A DNA stretch of 50,095 bases from Kangiella shandongensis. GTDB taxonomy: Bacteria > Pseudomonadota > Gammaproteobacteria > Enterobacterales > Kangiellaceae. The translations under genes were made by a program, and so were the position numbers. The stretch lies in NCBI RefSeq assembly GCF_020005365.1, contig NZ_JACNML010000014.1, forward strand, positions 1 to 50,095, in the 5' to 3' direction. How positions within the stretch are numbered: the stretch's first letter is position 1; every line of letters begins with the position of its first letter. The notes beneath the pieces are model-generated. The model saw nothing but the letters and a program-made list of their open reading frames with translations, ran no database searches and was not told the DNA's origin. This document shows positions 16,494-25,788 of the stretch, piece after piece.

Positions 16494-17501
16494 ATGAATA
16501 TTGATACACTACCTGAAGACAAAGGTAAGCGGGGAAAGTGGACCTGGATCTTAACCGGCTTTATCGTGCTGGTGATTCTGATGTTTATTTTCATCTTCAT
16601 ATGGAGCTCTGAGCCGGATCCCGTTGACCCAAACCATCTGATCAAAGACTATTCCGGTGAGCCGCCGGTGGGTTACGTCACGGTGGAGACTGTGGCGCAG
16701 GTTGCCGAGAAACTACTGAATAAAAGTGGCGGCTATTTAAGTAATGATATTATGCCACCGAGTGTGTTCATGGATAATATGCCAGCCTATGAGTTTGGTG
16801 CCTTAGTCCAGATTCGCGATATTACCCAAGTTCTTCGTAACGATATCAGTCGCTCCCAATCCCAATCGTTGGAAGATGAAGCGCTCAAATTTGCAGAACC
16901 GGCTTTTAATATCCACCATAAAAAGTGGATGTTCCCGCGAGCGGAGCGAGAGTATGAAAAGGGTATTGAATTTTTGCGAGATTATCGTGATCGTTTAACC
17001 GACCCTTCGGATACCGAAACACAGTTTTATGCTCGTGCTGATAACTTACGTTCTTGGTTGTATCTCGTCAGTAAACGTCTGGGTGGTTTGTCGCAGCGTT
17101 TAAGTGCCAGCGTTGGCAGAACGCGCATGAACACCGATCTCGCTAATGATCCTTCGGCAACCCAGTCTACGAGTAAAGGACAAATGGTGACGGTGGAAAC
17201 GCCGTGGATGGAAGTTGATGACGTCTTCTGGGAAGCGCGTGGTTCAACCTGGGCTTTGATACAGTTCTTTAAAGCGATGGAGCATGATTTTGATCGTGTC
17301 TTACGTAACAAAAATGCCGTGGCATCATTTCAACAAATCATCATGGAGTTAGAGGCGACACAAGAAACTATTTGGAGCCCGATGATAGTCAACGGCAGTG
17401 AGTTTGGCTTTATGGCCAACCACTCATTGGTCATGTCATCCTACATTTCGCGGGCTAATGCTGCGATTATCGATCTGATCGAGTTATTAAAGCGCGGTTA
17501 G
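16494..17501 (+). CDS. DUF2333 family inner-membrane protein
   Basis: 335 residues with one N-terminal membrane helix (WILTGFIVLVILMFIFIFIW) and a large periplasmic domain. The segments PPVGYVTVETVAQVAEKLLNK, LSNDIMPPSVFMDNMPAYEFG and FNIHHKKWMFPRAEREYEKG are those of the DUF2333 family, found widely in Gammaproteobacteria with no known function. Start ATG 16494 is preceded by GAGGAAGAG. It lies 33 bases after the PCuAC gene and may be co-transcribed with it. It ends in an intrinsic terminator. Confidence 0.85.
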   Translation: MNIDTLPEDKGKRGKWTWILTGFIVLVILMFIFIFIWSSEPDPVDPNHLIKDYSGEPPVGYVTVETVAQVAEKLLNKSGGYLSNDIMPPSVFMDNMPAYEFGALVQIRDITQVLRNDISRSQSQSLEDEALKFAEPAFNIHHKKWMFPRAEREYEKGIEFLRDYRDRLTDPSDTETQFYARADNLRSWLYLVSKRLGGLSQRLSASVGRTRMNTDLANDPSATQSTSKGQMVTVETPWMEVDDVFWEARGSTWALIQFFKAMEHDFDRVLRNKNAVASFQQIIMELEATQETIWSPMIVNGSEFGFMANHSLVMSSYISRANAAIIDLIELLKRG

Positions 17502-17516
17502 TCACATCGCTTTAAG

Positions 17517-17549
17517 GCAGGCAATAGCTCTAGGCTATCGCCTGCTTTT
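17517..17549 (+). terminator. intrinsic terminator after DUF2333 gene
   Basis: GCAGGCAATAGC pairs with GCTATCGCCTGC, with one mismatch, over a short loop, then TTTT. Confidence 0.8.
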
Positions 17550-17759
17550 ATGTAATCAACTTCTCTAACTAATATTCCAATTTTATACACACTCCTCGAA
17601 GCTGATATTTGAAGGCGGCTTATCTTAAAATAGTGAACAATAGAACCTAACTCATTGTTATTTAATGTTTTTCTATATTAAGAAATATTGTTGATTTTAC
17701 GTTGACGTTTTCTTCACGTTTTGTGTTTTAGGCTAAATGCGTTGGTAATTCTTTCCCAT

Positions 17760-17867
17760 ACTGACGACTCAATAGTAGTAAGCAGGGAAGCTGTTTAAGT
17801 CATACCTTTCCCTGGATACCTTTTGGGTATGGCTCCTTACCCCGTGACCCCAAGCGGGGTATTTTTT
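17760..17867 (+). ncRNA. candidate structured small RNA with terminator
   Basis: The 445-base gap between the DUF2333 and sigma-factor genes has no credible ORF but holds three hairpins in a row. CAGGGAA pairs with TTCCCTG (about 17783-17815), ATACC pairs with GGTAT (about 17816-17832), and TACCCCG pairs with CGGGGTA (17838-17861), ending in TTTTTT. A possible -35 TTGACG sits at 17702. The RNA would be about 100 nucleotides. It is either an independent sRNA or a terminated leader of the sigma gene 80 bases downstream. I recognise no Rfam family. Confidence 0.5.
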
Positions 17868-17946
17868 ATTTATAATTTTTCTTTTGCCTTTAAACCTTTT
17901 TGCTGTAATCATCATCTAAAAAGAAAACCGTGGATAAAACTTAACT

Positions 17947-18492
17947 TTGTCGGCAATAGGGTCATCACAGATACAACCAGAGGCTGTACTTGAACTCGTT
18001 CATCGAGCGCAAGACGGTTCGATGAGTGCTTTCGAAAGTTTGTATCGACAACACTCGAATCAGGTGTTTCTGTTATGTTTGCGTATGTCTGGCTGTAAAA
18101 GTCATGCTGAAGATTTTATGCAGGAAACTTTTATTAAAGCATGGCAGGCACTACCAAAGTTTAAAGGTGACAGTAAATTTTCTACCTGGATATACCGTAT
18201 CGCGACAAATACCGTATTAGCAGATAAACGAAAGAATACATTAGATTTGGTTCAAGACCATGACTGGGAAAGAGAATTTGAGCAGAGTTTATCGGATACG
18301 CACAGTCGTCAGCAGATTGACCTTGAGAAAGCCATTGCTGGTTTACCAGCCCAAGCACGCCATGTGATAGTATTGCATGATCTGATGGGCTTGACTCACC
18401 AAGAGATCGCTCAGCAGTTGGGCATTGCGGCGGGAACCAGTAAGGCTCACTTGAATCGAGCTCGAACTATGGTGAAAGAACGATTAGAGTAG
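17947..18492 (+). CDS. ECF-type RNA polymerase sigma factor
   Basis: 181 residues with sigma region 2 (FESLYRQHSNQVFLLCLRM, EDFMQETFIKAWQALPKF, and STWIYRIATNTVLADKRK, the -10 recognition helix area) and region 4 (LPAQARHVIVLHDLMGLTHQEIAQQLGIAAGTSKAHLNRAR). No region 1 or 3, so it is an extracytoplasmic-function sigma factor. The start appears to be TTG at 17947, since an in-frame TAA lies 10 bases upstream and the next ATG is inside region 2. A putative anti-sigma gene follows 5 bases later, the usual pairing. Confidence 0.9.
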   Translation: MSAIGSSQIQPEAVLELVHRAQDGSMSAFESLYRQHSNQVFLLCLRMSGCKSHAEDFMQETFIKAWQALPKFKGDSKFSTWIYRIATNTVLADKRKNTLDLVQDHDWEREFEQSLSDTHSRQQIDLEKAIAGLPAQARHVIVLHDLMGLTHQEIAQQLGIAAGTSKAHLNRARTMVKERLE

Positions 18493-18497
18493 ATAAT

Positions 18498-19016
18498 ATG
18501 AGTAACGAACAGGATATATTAAAGCAACTTAAAAACTTGCCGAACGAGGCGCAAGCCCCTGATCGTTGGTCAGAGATTCGACAACAAATTGAAGCAGATG
18601 AGAAGGCATCACCAAAAGGCAAGCCTTGGTGGGTTATGGCTGTAGCAGCGAGCATATTAGTGATCGTTGCTTTGTCTCCAGTGTGGCTGCCACCATCGTC
18701 GAACGATCTGGCACCTCAGATCACGGCAACGCAGTCGGAACAAAATCAGAGTGAAAAAACAGATGGTACATTTCGCTTAACGATTCAGAGTTTACAACAA
18801 GGAAATGCCGCTTATTATGCCAAGCTGGGTAGCCAGATTCAGGCCGAAGGTGCGCGGCTGCCACGAGACACCTGGTCCTCTTTAAATAGTCTACGCCAGG
18901 CTCAGCAGGAATATCGCCAGGCATTGATCCAGAATCCTGATGATTATAAAGCACAGAAGCGTTTGTTCTGGCTTTATGAAAAAGAACGAGAGCTACTGCG
19001 ACATCTCATCGTTTAG
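18498..19016 (+). CDS. probable anti-sigma factor, single-pass membrane protein
   Basis: 172 residues with a cytoplasmic N-terminal part of about 45 residues (ILKQLKNLPNEAQAPDRWSEIRQQI), one membrane helix (WWVMAVAASILVIVALSPVWL) and a periplasmic C-terminal helical region of about 100 residues. The position 5 bases after an ECF sigma gene and the topology fit an anti-sigma factor. There is no HxxxCxxC zinc motif, so it is not of the ZAS class. The signal sensed is unknown. Confidence 0.72.
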   Translation: MSNEQDILKQLKNLPNEAQAPDRWSEIRQQIEADEKASPKGKPWWVMAVAASILVIVALSPVWLPPSSNDLAPQITATQSEQNQSEKTDGTFRLTIQSLQQGNAAYYAKLGSQIQAEGARLPRDTWSSLNSLRQAQQEYRQALIQNPDDYKAQKRLFWLYEKERELLRHLIV

Positions 19017-19026
19017 AACTAGATAC

Positions 19027-19067
19027 AAAAAAGCCCGCAATACTGTAAAGGTATTGGCGGGCTTTTT
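19027..19067. terminator. bidirectional terminator between anti-sigma gene and ppa
   Basis: AAAAAGCCCGC pairs with GCGGGCTTTTT, with an inner AATAC/GTATT stem. A runs on one side and T runs on the other allow it to serve both convergent genes. Confidence 0.88.
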
Positions 19068-19085
19068 GATAAGGCAGAAAAGCGT

Positions 19086-19616
19086 TTAGCTGTTCTTGAA
19101 CATCTCAATGCTGTCCAGAATTTCTTTCTTCGCTGCTTCAGCGTTTTCCCAACCAGCGATCTTAACCCATTTACCTGGTTCAAGATCTTTATAATGCTGG
19201 AAGAAGTGCTCGATCTGGTTACGTAGCAACTCAGATAGTTCATCGACTTCATGAATACCCTGGTACATGCTGCTCAATTTACCTGTAGGAATAGCAACAA
19301 CTTTCGCATCTTCGCCAGACTCGTCGGTCATTTTCAAAACGCCTACTGGGCGGCATGGAATAACACAGCCAGGAATTAGAGGGAACGGTGTTGGCACCAG
19401 GACGTCAACTGGGTCACCATCGGCAGATAAAGTTTGGTTTACATACCCGTAATTAGTAGGGTAATGCATGCATGTCGCCATGAAACGATCTACGAATACG
19501 GCGCCTGTGTCCTTATCAACTTCGTATTTTATTGGATCGCTGTGTGCAGGGATCTCAATAATGACATTAATTTCTTCTGGGATATCTTTACCCGCAGGTA
19601 CATTGTCCAAACTCAT
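19086..19616 (-). CDS. ppa: soluble inorganic pyrophosphatase
   Basis: Family I pyrophosphatase hydrolyses PPi to phosphate in the cytoplasm, pulling biosynthesis forward. The 176-residue length matches the bacterial hexameric enzyme. The signature [18 protein letters not shown] includes the metal-binding aspartates, and [18 protein letters not shown] and [18 protein letters not shown] are typical. It is divergent from the membrane pyrophosphatase gene, so the cell has both PPi-consuming routes side by side. Confidence 0.97.
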   Translation of the reverse strand: MSLDNVPAGKDIPEEINVIIEIPAHSDPIKYEVDKDTGAVFVDRFMATCMHYPTNYGYVNQTLSADGDPVDVLVPTPFPLIPGCVIPCRPVGVLKMTDESGEDAKVVAIPTGKLSSMYQGIHEVDELSELLRNQIEHFFQHYKDLEPGKWVKIAGWENAEAAKKEILDSIEMFKNS

Positions 19617-19659
19617 TACTTTACCTTTTTTGCGTGTTAGGGCTCTACAGAGGGCGCGT

Positions 19660-19665
19660 ATTATA
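19660..19665 (-). promoter_or_regulatory. -10 element of ppa
   Basis: On the minus strand a perfect TATAAT lies about 45 bases before the ppa start. No strong -35 hexamer stands out. The sequence just after it is GC-rich, as at growth-regulated promoters. Confidence 0.45.
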
Positions 19666-19885
19666 TACCCAATTCACTGAAAAATACACGTTTCAGGACC
19701 CGGGATGCCTTTTCACGTGGTTTGGGTATGGTGGCTTTGTCCACAAAATAAATTGCTGATTTATTAATCATCCTGTCTATAAATTGTACAATGGGTAAAA
19801 CTACTATAGACTGAAACCGAGGTTTGTAAAAAAACCGATAACAATCAAAGATATAAACAGCAATCAATACAAGCATGGGGGATGT

Positions 19886-21889
19886 ATGACAGACAACATG
19901 ATATTGCCACCACTATTGGGTCTGATAGGTTTGGCTTTTGCATTTATCATTTATTTCGTCGTTAAAAGATACCCAGAAGGTCAAGATAAAATTAAGAAAA
20001 TCGGTAACGCCATTCACTCTGGCGCGATGGTTTTTATGCACCGTGAATACCGAATGCTCGCACTGTTTGCGGGCATTTTGTTTATTATACTGTGGCTTTC
20101 TCCGCTGGGCGGCAATACCGCCCTGGCATTTGCGGTGGGCGCCGTGTCGTCAGCACTGGCTGGCTATATTGGAATGTACACCGCCACTAAAGCCAATGTC
20201 AGAACTACTACTGCCGCTCATACTAAAGGTGCGGCCGAGGCGTTAAGCGTCGCCTTTTTCGGTGGCTCGATCATGGGGCTGTGTGTCGCATCGCTGGGCT
20301 TGATGGGTTTAGGCGGTCTTTACTGGCACTTTGGTGGTGATCCGGAAACGGCACACTACATTCATGGTTTTGGTATGGGCGCTTCGTCAGTGGCGCTGTT
20401 CAGTCGTGTTGGTGGTGGTATCTTCACTAAGTCTGCCGATGTTGGCGCCGATCTGGTGGGTAAAATCGAAGCTGGCATTCCAGAAGACGATCCCCGAAAC
20501 CCAGGAGTTATCGCTGATAATGTTGGTGATAACGTGGGTGATGTCGCCGGTATGGGTTCTGATATCTTTGAGTCTTATTGCGGCGCCATGATCGCGTCGA
20601 TAGCGATTGCTGCAACCATGGCAACTTCTGAGCTGGGTGCACAAAATGTGTTAATGGCAGCGCCGCTGGCTTTAGCTTCAGTTGGTTTAGTGTGTTCTAT
20701 TTTAGGGATCATGTTGGTTAAACTGATGTCCAGCAATAAACCTGAGGTGGCGCTCCGAATCGGTACGATTGGTGCGGCAGTGCTATTTGTTATTGCAGCT
20801 TACTTTTTACTGCAGAATATGGAAATCTCTAATAATGTATGGCTGGCAGTACTGTGTGGTGCCGTAGGTGGGATCATCATTGGTCTGGTCACTGAGTACT
20901 ACACGTCAGGTGCGCCAATTCGCCATATTGCTAAATCAGGCGAAACCGGTCCTGCAACCGTGATGATCTCAGGACTTGCTGTAGGCATGCAGTCAGTTGT
21001 CGTGCCAGTGTTGACCCTGGCGGCCATTATTTTCATTTCCACCGAACTCGCCGGAGTCTATGGCGTTGGTATTGCCGCAGTTGGTATGTTGGCAACGGTC
21101 GGTATCACCATGGCCATTGATGCGTATGGGCCCGTAGCCGATAATGCCGGTGGTATCGCTGAAATGGGGGGGCTGGGTAAAGAAACACGCGATATTACCG
21201 ACTCATTGGACGAACTGGGTAATACCACCGCAGCGATTGGCAAAGGTTTTGCCATCGGTGCTGCGGCACTGGCGGCCCTGGCGATTATCGTTGCTTTCGT
21301 TGAGACCGTGAACGCCAAATACGGTGCAGATGATTTTGTATTGCACATAGGCGATCCGCAAGTTTTGATGGGCTTATTTATCGGTGGTCTGATTCCATTT
21401 CTAATTGCTTCAATTACCATGACCGCAGTCGGTGACGCAGCCTTCGCCATGATCCATGAAATACGCAGACAGTTTAAAGAGATTACAGGTCTGTTAGAAG
21501 GCAAAGCGGAGCCAGATACTGAAAAATGTGTCGCCATTGCAACCGATGCAGCACTTAAGAAAATGATCCTACCAGGCGTAATTGCTGTCGCAGCACCGCC
21601 ACTCGTAGGCTTCCTGCTTGGTGCCGAAGCGCTAGGTGGCATGCTGGGTGGCGCTCTGGTTAGTGCGGTTCTGTTAGCACTGATGATGGCCAACGCCGGT
21701 GGTGCCTGGGACAACGCCAAGAAATATGTAGAAAAGGGCAATCATGGCGGTAAAGGCTCAGATGTCCATGCAGCCACAGTGGTCGGTGATACTGTTGGTG
21801 ATCCGTTCAAGGATACTTCGGGACCATCCATGAACATCCTGATTAATGTGATGGCGATTGTCTCGCTTGTTATTGCTCCATTATTGTAA
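19886..21889 (+). CDS. hppA: membrane-bound ion-pumping pyrophosphatase, K+-dependent type
   Basis: This 667-residue, roughly 16-helix protein couples PPi hydrolysis to pumping of H+ or Na+. Catalytic segments [40 protein letters not shown] and, at the C-terminus, [20 protein letters not shown] are intact. The motif [10 protein letters not shown] has alanine and glycine at the two positions that are lysine and threonine in K+-independent enzymes, so it should be K+-dependent. Whether it exports H+ or Na+ I cannot settle. It starts at ATG after a GGGGGATG context and ends in a strong terminator. Confidence 0.95.
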   Translation: MTDNMILPPLLGLIGLAFAFIIYFVVKRYPEGQDKIKKIGNAIHSGAMVFMHREYRMLALFAGILFIILWLSPLGGNTALAFAVGAVSSALAGYIGMYTATKANVRTTTAAHTKGAAEALSVAFFGGSIMGLCVASLGLMGLGGLYWHFGGDPETAHYIHGFGMGASSVALFSRVGGGIFTKSADVGADLVGKIEAGIPEDDPRNPGVIADNVGDNVGDVAGMGSDIFESYCGAMIASIAIAATMATSELGAQNVLMAAPLALASVGLVCSILGIMLVKLMSSNKPEVALRIGTIGAAVLFVIAAYFLLQNMEISNNVWLAVLCGAVGGIIIGLVTEYYTSGAPIRHIAKSGETGPATVMISGLAVGMQSVVVPVLTLAAIIFISTELAGVYGVGIAAVGMLATVGITMAIDAYGPVADNAGGIAEMGGLGKETRDITDSLDELGNTTAAIGKGFAIGAAALAALAIIVAFVETVNAKYGADDFVLHIGDPQVLMGLFIGGLIPFLIASITMTAVGDAAFAMIHEIRRQFKEITGLLEGKAEPDTEKCVAIATDAALKKMILPGVIAVAAPPLVGFLLGAEALGGMLGGALVSAVLLALMMANAGGAWDNAKKYVEKGNHGGKGSDVHAATVVGDTVGDPFKDTSGPSMNILINVMAIVSLVIAPLL

Positions 21890-21904
21890 TCTAAAGTACC
21901 TGAG

Positions 21905-21935
21905 AAGCACTGCCTATGGGCAGTGCTTTTTTTTT
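21905..21935 (+). terminator. intrinsic terminator of hppA
   Basis: AAGCACTGCC pairs with GGGCAGTGCTT around a three-base loop, followed by nine T. Confidence 0.9.
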
Positions 21936-22042
21936 GCCCTGAAAATTGCGGCATAATATTGCCCGTGAGAATTGAGCCAAGGTTTGCTAATATTAGCAAC
22001 ATTACAACTACAGAATATAACTACAAAGAACAAGGACAGGGA

Positions 22043-23479
22043 ATGAACTGTAAATATCATACACAAGAGAAGGCGCAGTGGTTTTGTCACGATTGTGATA
22101 TCTCTTTTTGTTTAAACTGCTGTGATATGAACGAGCGAGAAATTGCGCCTCGCTGCTTGCTTTGTCGTAGCCACCTCAATTCGTTGGGAGTGAGCGATAA
22201 GGTGACGCCTTTCTGGAATAAGTTATCAGATTTTAATAAGTACCCCTGGCAGAAGGGGGCTATGAACTTTTTGATGCTCTATATGGGGATCGCCTTTGTT
22301 ATCGGTTTAATCAACGACTTTATACCTTTCTGGATTTTAAACCGTTTATTGCTTATCACTCTATTCTCAATAGGTATTGGTTATGTTTTTAAGGTTTTGA
22401 TCACAACGGCAAAAGGTAACTTCGAGGCGCCGAGCTATGATGAAGCCATCATTTTTGACTCTGAGGGAATGACGGGTAAGGTCATGGGGCTTTTCTTAAT
22501 ACTAATAGTCATTGGCTACTTTGCGATTGTCCCTATGGGATTAACAGCGCTGCAAATATATTTAGCCTTGATATCGTTCAGTATGCCGGCGATTTTGATT
22601 ATTTTAGCCATGGAGAAGCATGTTTTTTCAGCGCTGAATCCGGCTCGTATCGCTACCTGTATTAAAGCCGTTGGTTGGCCGTATTTATTGTTATTCGGCT
22701 TTTCATATTTAATTGATAACGGCTTGGGCTTTGCCATGAGTGAAATTCATTTCTGGTTGCCTCAGGCTATCGCCTATCCGTTATTATTTGGCGCAGGAGC
22801 TTATTTTTATATCGTTAAGTTTAATATGTTTGGCTATGTCGCCTTTCAATACCACAATGAGCTGGGATATGGTATTGAATATGAGAATTTACTTGATAAT
22901 GAATCTGAGGATGCCCCAATCAAAAGGTTGTTGGCTAAGTCAGACGTTTATGTTCAGGAAGGACGTTTCGAAGATGCCGAGCATGTACTGTATGAGTTGG
23001 CTGAAAATAAACAACACACGGTAAAAGCGCTGGAGCGTTTGGTGCGATTGAATATTGCAAGGCAAAATCCGGCCGGAGCACTAAAAGCTGCTAAAAACTA
23101 CTTTGATAACCCTAATCTTGAGCAGGTGTCTGCCGAAGCATTGAGATTATACGAAAACATGATTGGCTTTGAACCACGCTTTAAGCCGATGAATGCCCGG
23201 GCCCGAGCCGTTCTTGTGAAGCAGATGAAGCATAAGCGTTATGCTGACGAAGTAAAAAAATTATGCAGTATCTCGGAGAAGATGAAGAGCGATCTAAATT
23301 TGCCGTGGTTGATGCTGGCTCGAGCTCGCTTTGAATCAGAAGCCATGAACGATGATACAAAAGCTTTGAAAGTTCTTGATACGTTATTGAGCAAATACCC
23401 TAATGGAGCACACCAACGAGAAGCGGAGCAGCTGAGGCAGGTTTGTCGCTCCATGCAGCATAAATTACCCTCAGCCTGA
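22043..23479 (+). CDS. B-box-like zinc finger, multi-pass membrane, TPR protein
   Basis: 478 residues in three parts. Residues 1-44 hold a zinc-binding cluster (C3, H6, C15, C18, C23, C26, C38, C41, H44), a B-box-like arrangement. Residues 75-275 hold about five or six membrane helices. The rest, from about 300, is helical with TPR-like units (YVQEGRFEDAEHVLYELAENK, LNIARQNPAGALKAAKNYF). ATG 22043 follows AAGGACAGGGA and fits the domain start; the longer open frame adds nothing recognisable. No enzyme motif is seen. It converges on a rhomboid-TPR gene of similar design, suggesting related roles at the membrane. Confidence 0.7.
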   Translation: MNCKYHTQEKAQWFCHDCDISFCLNCCDMNEREIAPRCLLCRSHLNSLGVSDKVTPFWNKLSDFNKYPWQKGAMNFLMLYMGIAFVIGLINDFIPFWILNRLLLITLFSIGIGYVFKVLITTAKGNFEAPSYDEAIIFDSEGMTGKVMGLFLILIVIGYFAIVPMGLTALQIYLALISFSMPAILIILAMEKHVFSALNPARIATCIKAVGWPYLLLFGFSYLIDNGLGFAMSEIHFWLPQAIAYPLLFGAGAYFYIVKFNMFGYVAFQYHNELGYGIEYENLLDNESEDAPIKRLLAKSDVYVQEGRFEDAEHVLYELAENKQHTVKALERLVRLNIARQNPAGALKAAKNYFDNPNLEQVSAEALRLYENMIGFEPRFKPMNARARAVLVKQMKHKRYADEVKKLCSISEKMKSDLNLPWLMLARARFESEAMNDDTKALKVLDTLLSKYPNGAHQREAEQLRQVCRSMQHKLPSA

Positions 23480-23518
23480 TCGGTCTTCTTACCGCTATAT
23501 CCGCAATTAATGAAAGCT

Positions 23519-24979
23519 TTAAGGTTTACTTAAAGCTTTCTTCGCTTCTTCACCCACAAATGTTTCTGGGTGTTTTTGGCTTAAATAGTTAAAGATTTTT
23601 TTGTAGGTAATGTGATCATTGTTTTGTTCACAGGCCAGGCCGAAGCGAAACAGTAGCTTTGGCACTCCTTCATTAAAATCGTAATGTTTTACCAGGAAGT
23701 TAATGATAGGTCTGGCCTGGTGAAGCTGTCCTTTCTTGATCAGGGCGCCGGCATAATTCACCAGCGTATCGGCCGGTAGAGCTTTTAAGCCATTACCGTT
23801 GCTGGTTATTTCTCCCAGCGCCACGTCAGCCAGTTTTGCAAAGCGATTATCGTTTAGCGATCTGAGCAGAATAAGGTTGCAGAACTCTTCAAATTTTCTT
23901 GAGTTGGGCGTGATTTTTTCTAAGGTAAAGAGTTTTGTGTAGTAATGAATATTGAGCGGATCCTGCTCAATCAGTTCCGTTAATAATATTCGAGCTCGTT
24001 CAAAATCCAGCTGCTGGAAGGCTTCATTCGCTTGCTCATACTTTAGTTTATGTTGATTGTCTGAGCCGGTTTCTGTTTCGACAGTTTCTAGCGAAGTTTC
24101 CTCGGATGGTTTTTGCATTAGCTTAAAGACGATGGCACACAAAAAGCCTGCGACTAACCCGCCAAAGTGAGCCATATAGGCGACATTGTCGTCCTGCATG
24201 GTGGACATAATGAATTCTTTAGCTAACCAGAACAAAAAGACCAAGGCCGCAGGTAGCTTGATGTAGTCGAAAATGACAAAGAACCAGTAAAAATATCGGA
24301 TATTTTTTAGTCCATACCAACCGCCAAAGCCGCCCATCAAGCCGGCAATAGCACCAGAAGCTCCTACCAGAGGTGTGTATGGATCTTTGGTAGTAAATGA
24401 GAAAAATAGAACCGCAGACAGGCCAGATAAAATATAAAGCGTAAGTGTCTTACCGCGACCCATTAGCAGTTCTAGATTAAAGCCGAACAGGAACAGGAAA
24501 AGCATATTACCGAGCAGGTGATCGATCCCACCATGCATGAACATATGAGTAAATGCAGTAAAGACGCTGGGTTCAGATGGGTAATAGGCGTAACTATAGA
24601 GAGACGTCTCTTCGAGAATGTTATTAAGTTTGTCTCGTTTTTGTCGCCATTCCAGTGAGTAGCTACTCAGATCCTGAATATAATTAGAGAAGTGCTTATC
24701 CAAAATGATCATCTGAACAAGGTACTCATCGGGTAACATAGAGTTGCCACGAATGGAGTTATAGACATCAACTCGGTTATCTAAAGCGTATTCCTCAAAA
24801 ACTTCTTTTTCCTGCTCCAGTAGCTCCGCTTCCACGTAATATTCAAATGCATCTTCAAATACATCATTATCCTGTCCCTGCAGGAAAATATACGCAAAAA
24901 TATTCAGTAAGATGAGCGTTACTGTTAAATACGGCGGTTTTTTTTTCGATATTGCATTCTCTGCAGGTATTAATAACAT
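23519..24979 (-). CDS. rhomboid intramembrane serine protease with TPR tail
   Basis: 486 residues. An N-terminal helix (YLTVTLILLNIFAYIFLQ) is followed by a charged insertion of about 100 residues, then the rhomboid core. Conserved motifs are FTHMFMHGGIDHLLGNMLFL, the catalytic serine in GASGAIAG and the catalytic histidine in AYMAHFGG. From about residue 310 a helical TPR-like region (YEQANEAFQQLDFERARILLTEL) lies in the cytoplasm. Rhomboids cut membrane-spanning substrates; the substrate is unknown. It is convergent with the zinc-TPR membrane protein gene. Starts at ATG 24979. Confidence 0.88.
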   Translation of the reverse strand: MLLIPAENAISKKKPPYLTVTLILLNIFAYIFLQGQDNDVFEDAFEYYVEAELLEQEKEVFEEYALDNRVDVYNSIRGNSMLPDEYLVQMIILDKHFSNYIQDLSSYSLEWRQKRDKLNNILEETSLYSYAYYPSEPSVFTAFTHMFMHGGIDHLLGNMLFLFLFGFNLELLMGRGKTLTLYILSGLSAVLFFSFTTKDPYTPLVGASGAIAGLMGGFGGWYGLKNIRYFYWFFVIFDYIKLPAALVFLFWLAKEFIMSTMQDDNVAYMAHFGGLVAGFLCAIVFKLMQKPSEETSLETVETETGSDNQHKLKYEQANEAFQQLDFERARILLTELIEQDPLNIHYYTKLFTLEKITPNSRKFEEFCNLILLRSLNDNRFAKLADVALGEITSNGNGLKALPADTLVNYAGALIKKGQLHQARPIINFLVKHYDFNEGVPKLLFRFGLACEQNNDHITYKKIFNYLSQKHPETFVGEEAKKALSKP

Positions 24980-25123
24980 GACAAGTCTCTTGTTCCTTCA
25001 ATCGTTATTATGATGTCTCGGCATTTATAATTTACCTGATTATAAAGCAATCGAAAATTTTTTAACCCCTTTTTCTAATCTGTACGTTTATAGAACTGCA
25101 ACGATAACGAAAAGGGGAAGACA

Positions 25124-25741
25124 ATGAGAATAATGATATCCGTGCTGATAGCCGCTATCGTAACGACTGCTTTATTGTTTCTGATGAGTCTGTTTATTAA
25201 AGATGAACAGGTGAAATCCGAGCCACAGCCTGAGCCAGTAGAGCTTTCGAATCTGACGATGCCAGAAGAAAAGCCAGAACCTCCAAAAAGTCGGCCAGAA
25301 CCACCCAAACTTCCGGTCATTGAGCAGACACCATCCACGACGGGCCAGGTTATTGAGACGGCCGAAGTTGAGGTTGATGCCGAAAGCTTTTCGACACTCG
25401 TCCCAGAAGTCGCACCTTTAACCGGTGTTAGTATTGGGCTGGAAGGAATGTTAGCTGTTCAGGATGCCAGTGTCATGCCAATGTACAGGACTCAACCCAA
25501 TTACCCGGTAAAAGCTCAAATTGAAGGAGTAGAAGGTTGGGTTCTATTGAAATATGACGTCGATGCCAGTGGCACCTTATCGAACATCTCAGTGATGGAT
25601 TCTGAGCCCAGAAAAATATTCGATAGAGAGGCGATGAGGGCATTGAAAAAATGGAAGTTTAAGCCGGCCCTGAGCAATGGGCAGTCTGTCGCCAGTCGAG
25701 GACAGACGGTTAAAATCGAGTTTAATATGGATAATCAGTAG
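25124..25741 (+). CDS. TonB-family energy-transducing protein
   Basis: 205 residues with an N-terminal membrane anchor (MISVLIAAIVTTALLFLMSLF), a Pro/Glu-rich spacer (EEKPEPPKSRPEPPKLP), and a C-terminal TonB domain: RTQPNYPVKAQIEGVEGWVLLKYDVD and FDREAMRALKKWKFKPA. TonB proteins transmit proton-motive force from ExbBD to outer-membrane receptors. No exbB, exbD or receptor gene is adjacent, so this may be an auxiliary TonB. Starts at ATG 25124 after AAAGGGGAAG. Confidence 0.9.
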   Translation: MRIMISVLIAAIVTTALLFLMSLFIKDEQVKSEPQPEPVELSNLTMPEEKPEPPKSRPEPPKLPVIEQTPSTTGQVIETAEVEVDAESFSTLVPEVAPLTGVSIGLEGMLAVQDASVMPMYRTQPNYPVKAQIEGVEGWVLLKYDVDASGTLSNISVMDSEPRKIFDREAMRALKKWKFKPALSNGQSVASRGQTVKIEFNMDNQ

Positions 25742-25761
25742 CTAACCGAGCACCAAAAATA

Positions 25762-25782
25762 AAAGGCCCCGTTGGGGCCTTT
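25762..25782. terminator. bidirectional terminator between tonB-like gene and pfp
   Basis: AAAGGCCCC pairs with GGGGCCTTT; A-rich upstream and T-rich downstream sides let it act for both convergent genes. Confidence 0.85.
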
Positions 25783-25788
25783 ACCGTT

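Noticed and set aside
21058-21741. 227-residue minus-strand ORF
   Set aside because: It is the antisense shadow of hppA, with low-complexity Ala/Pro/Ser composition.
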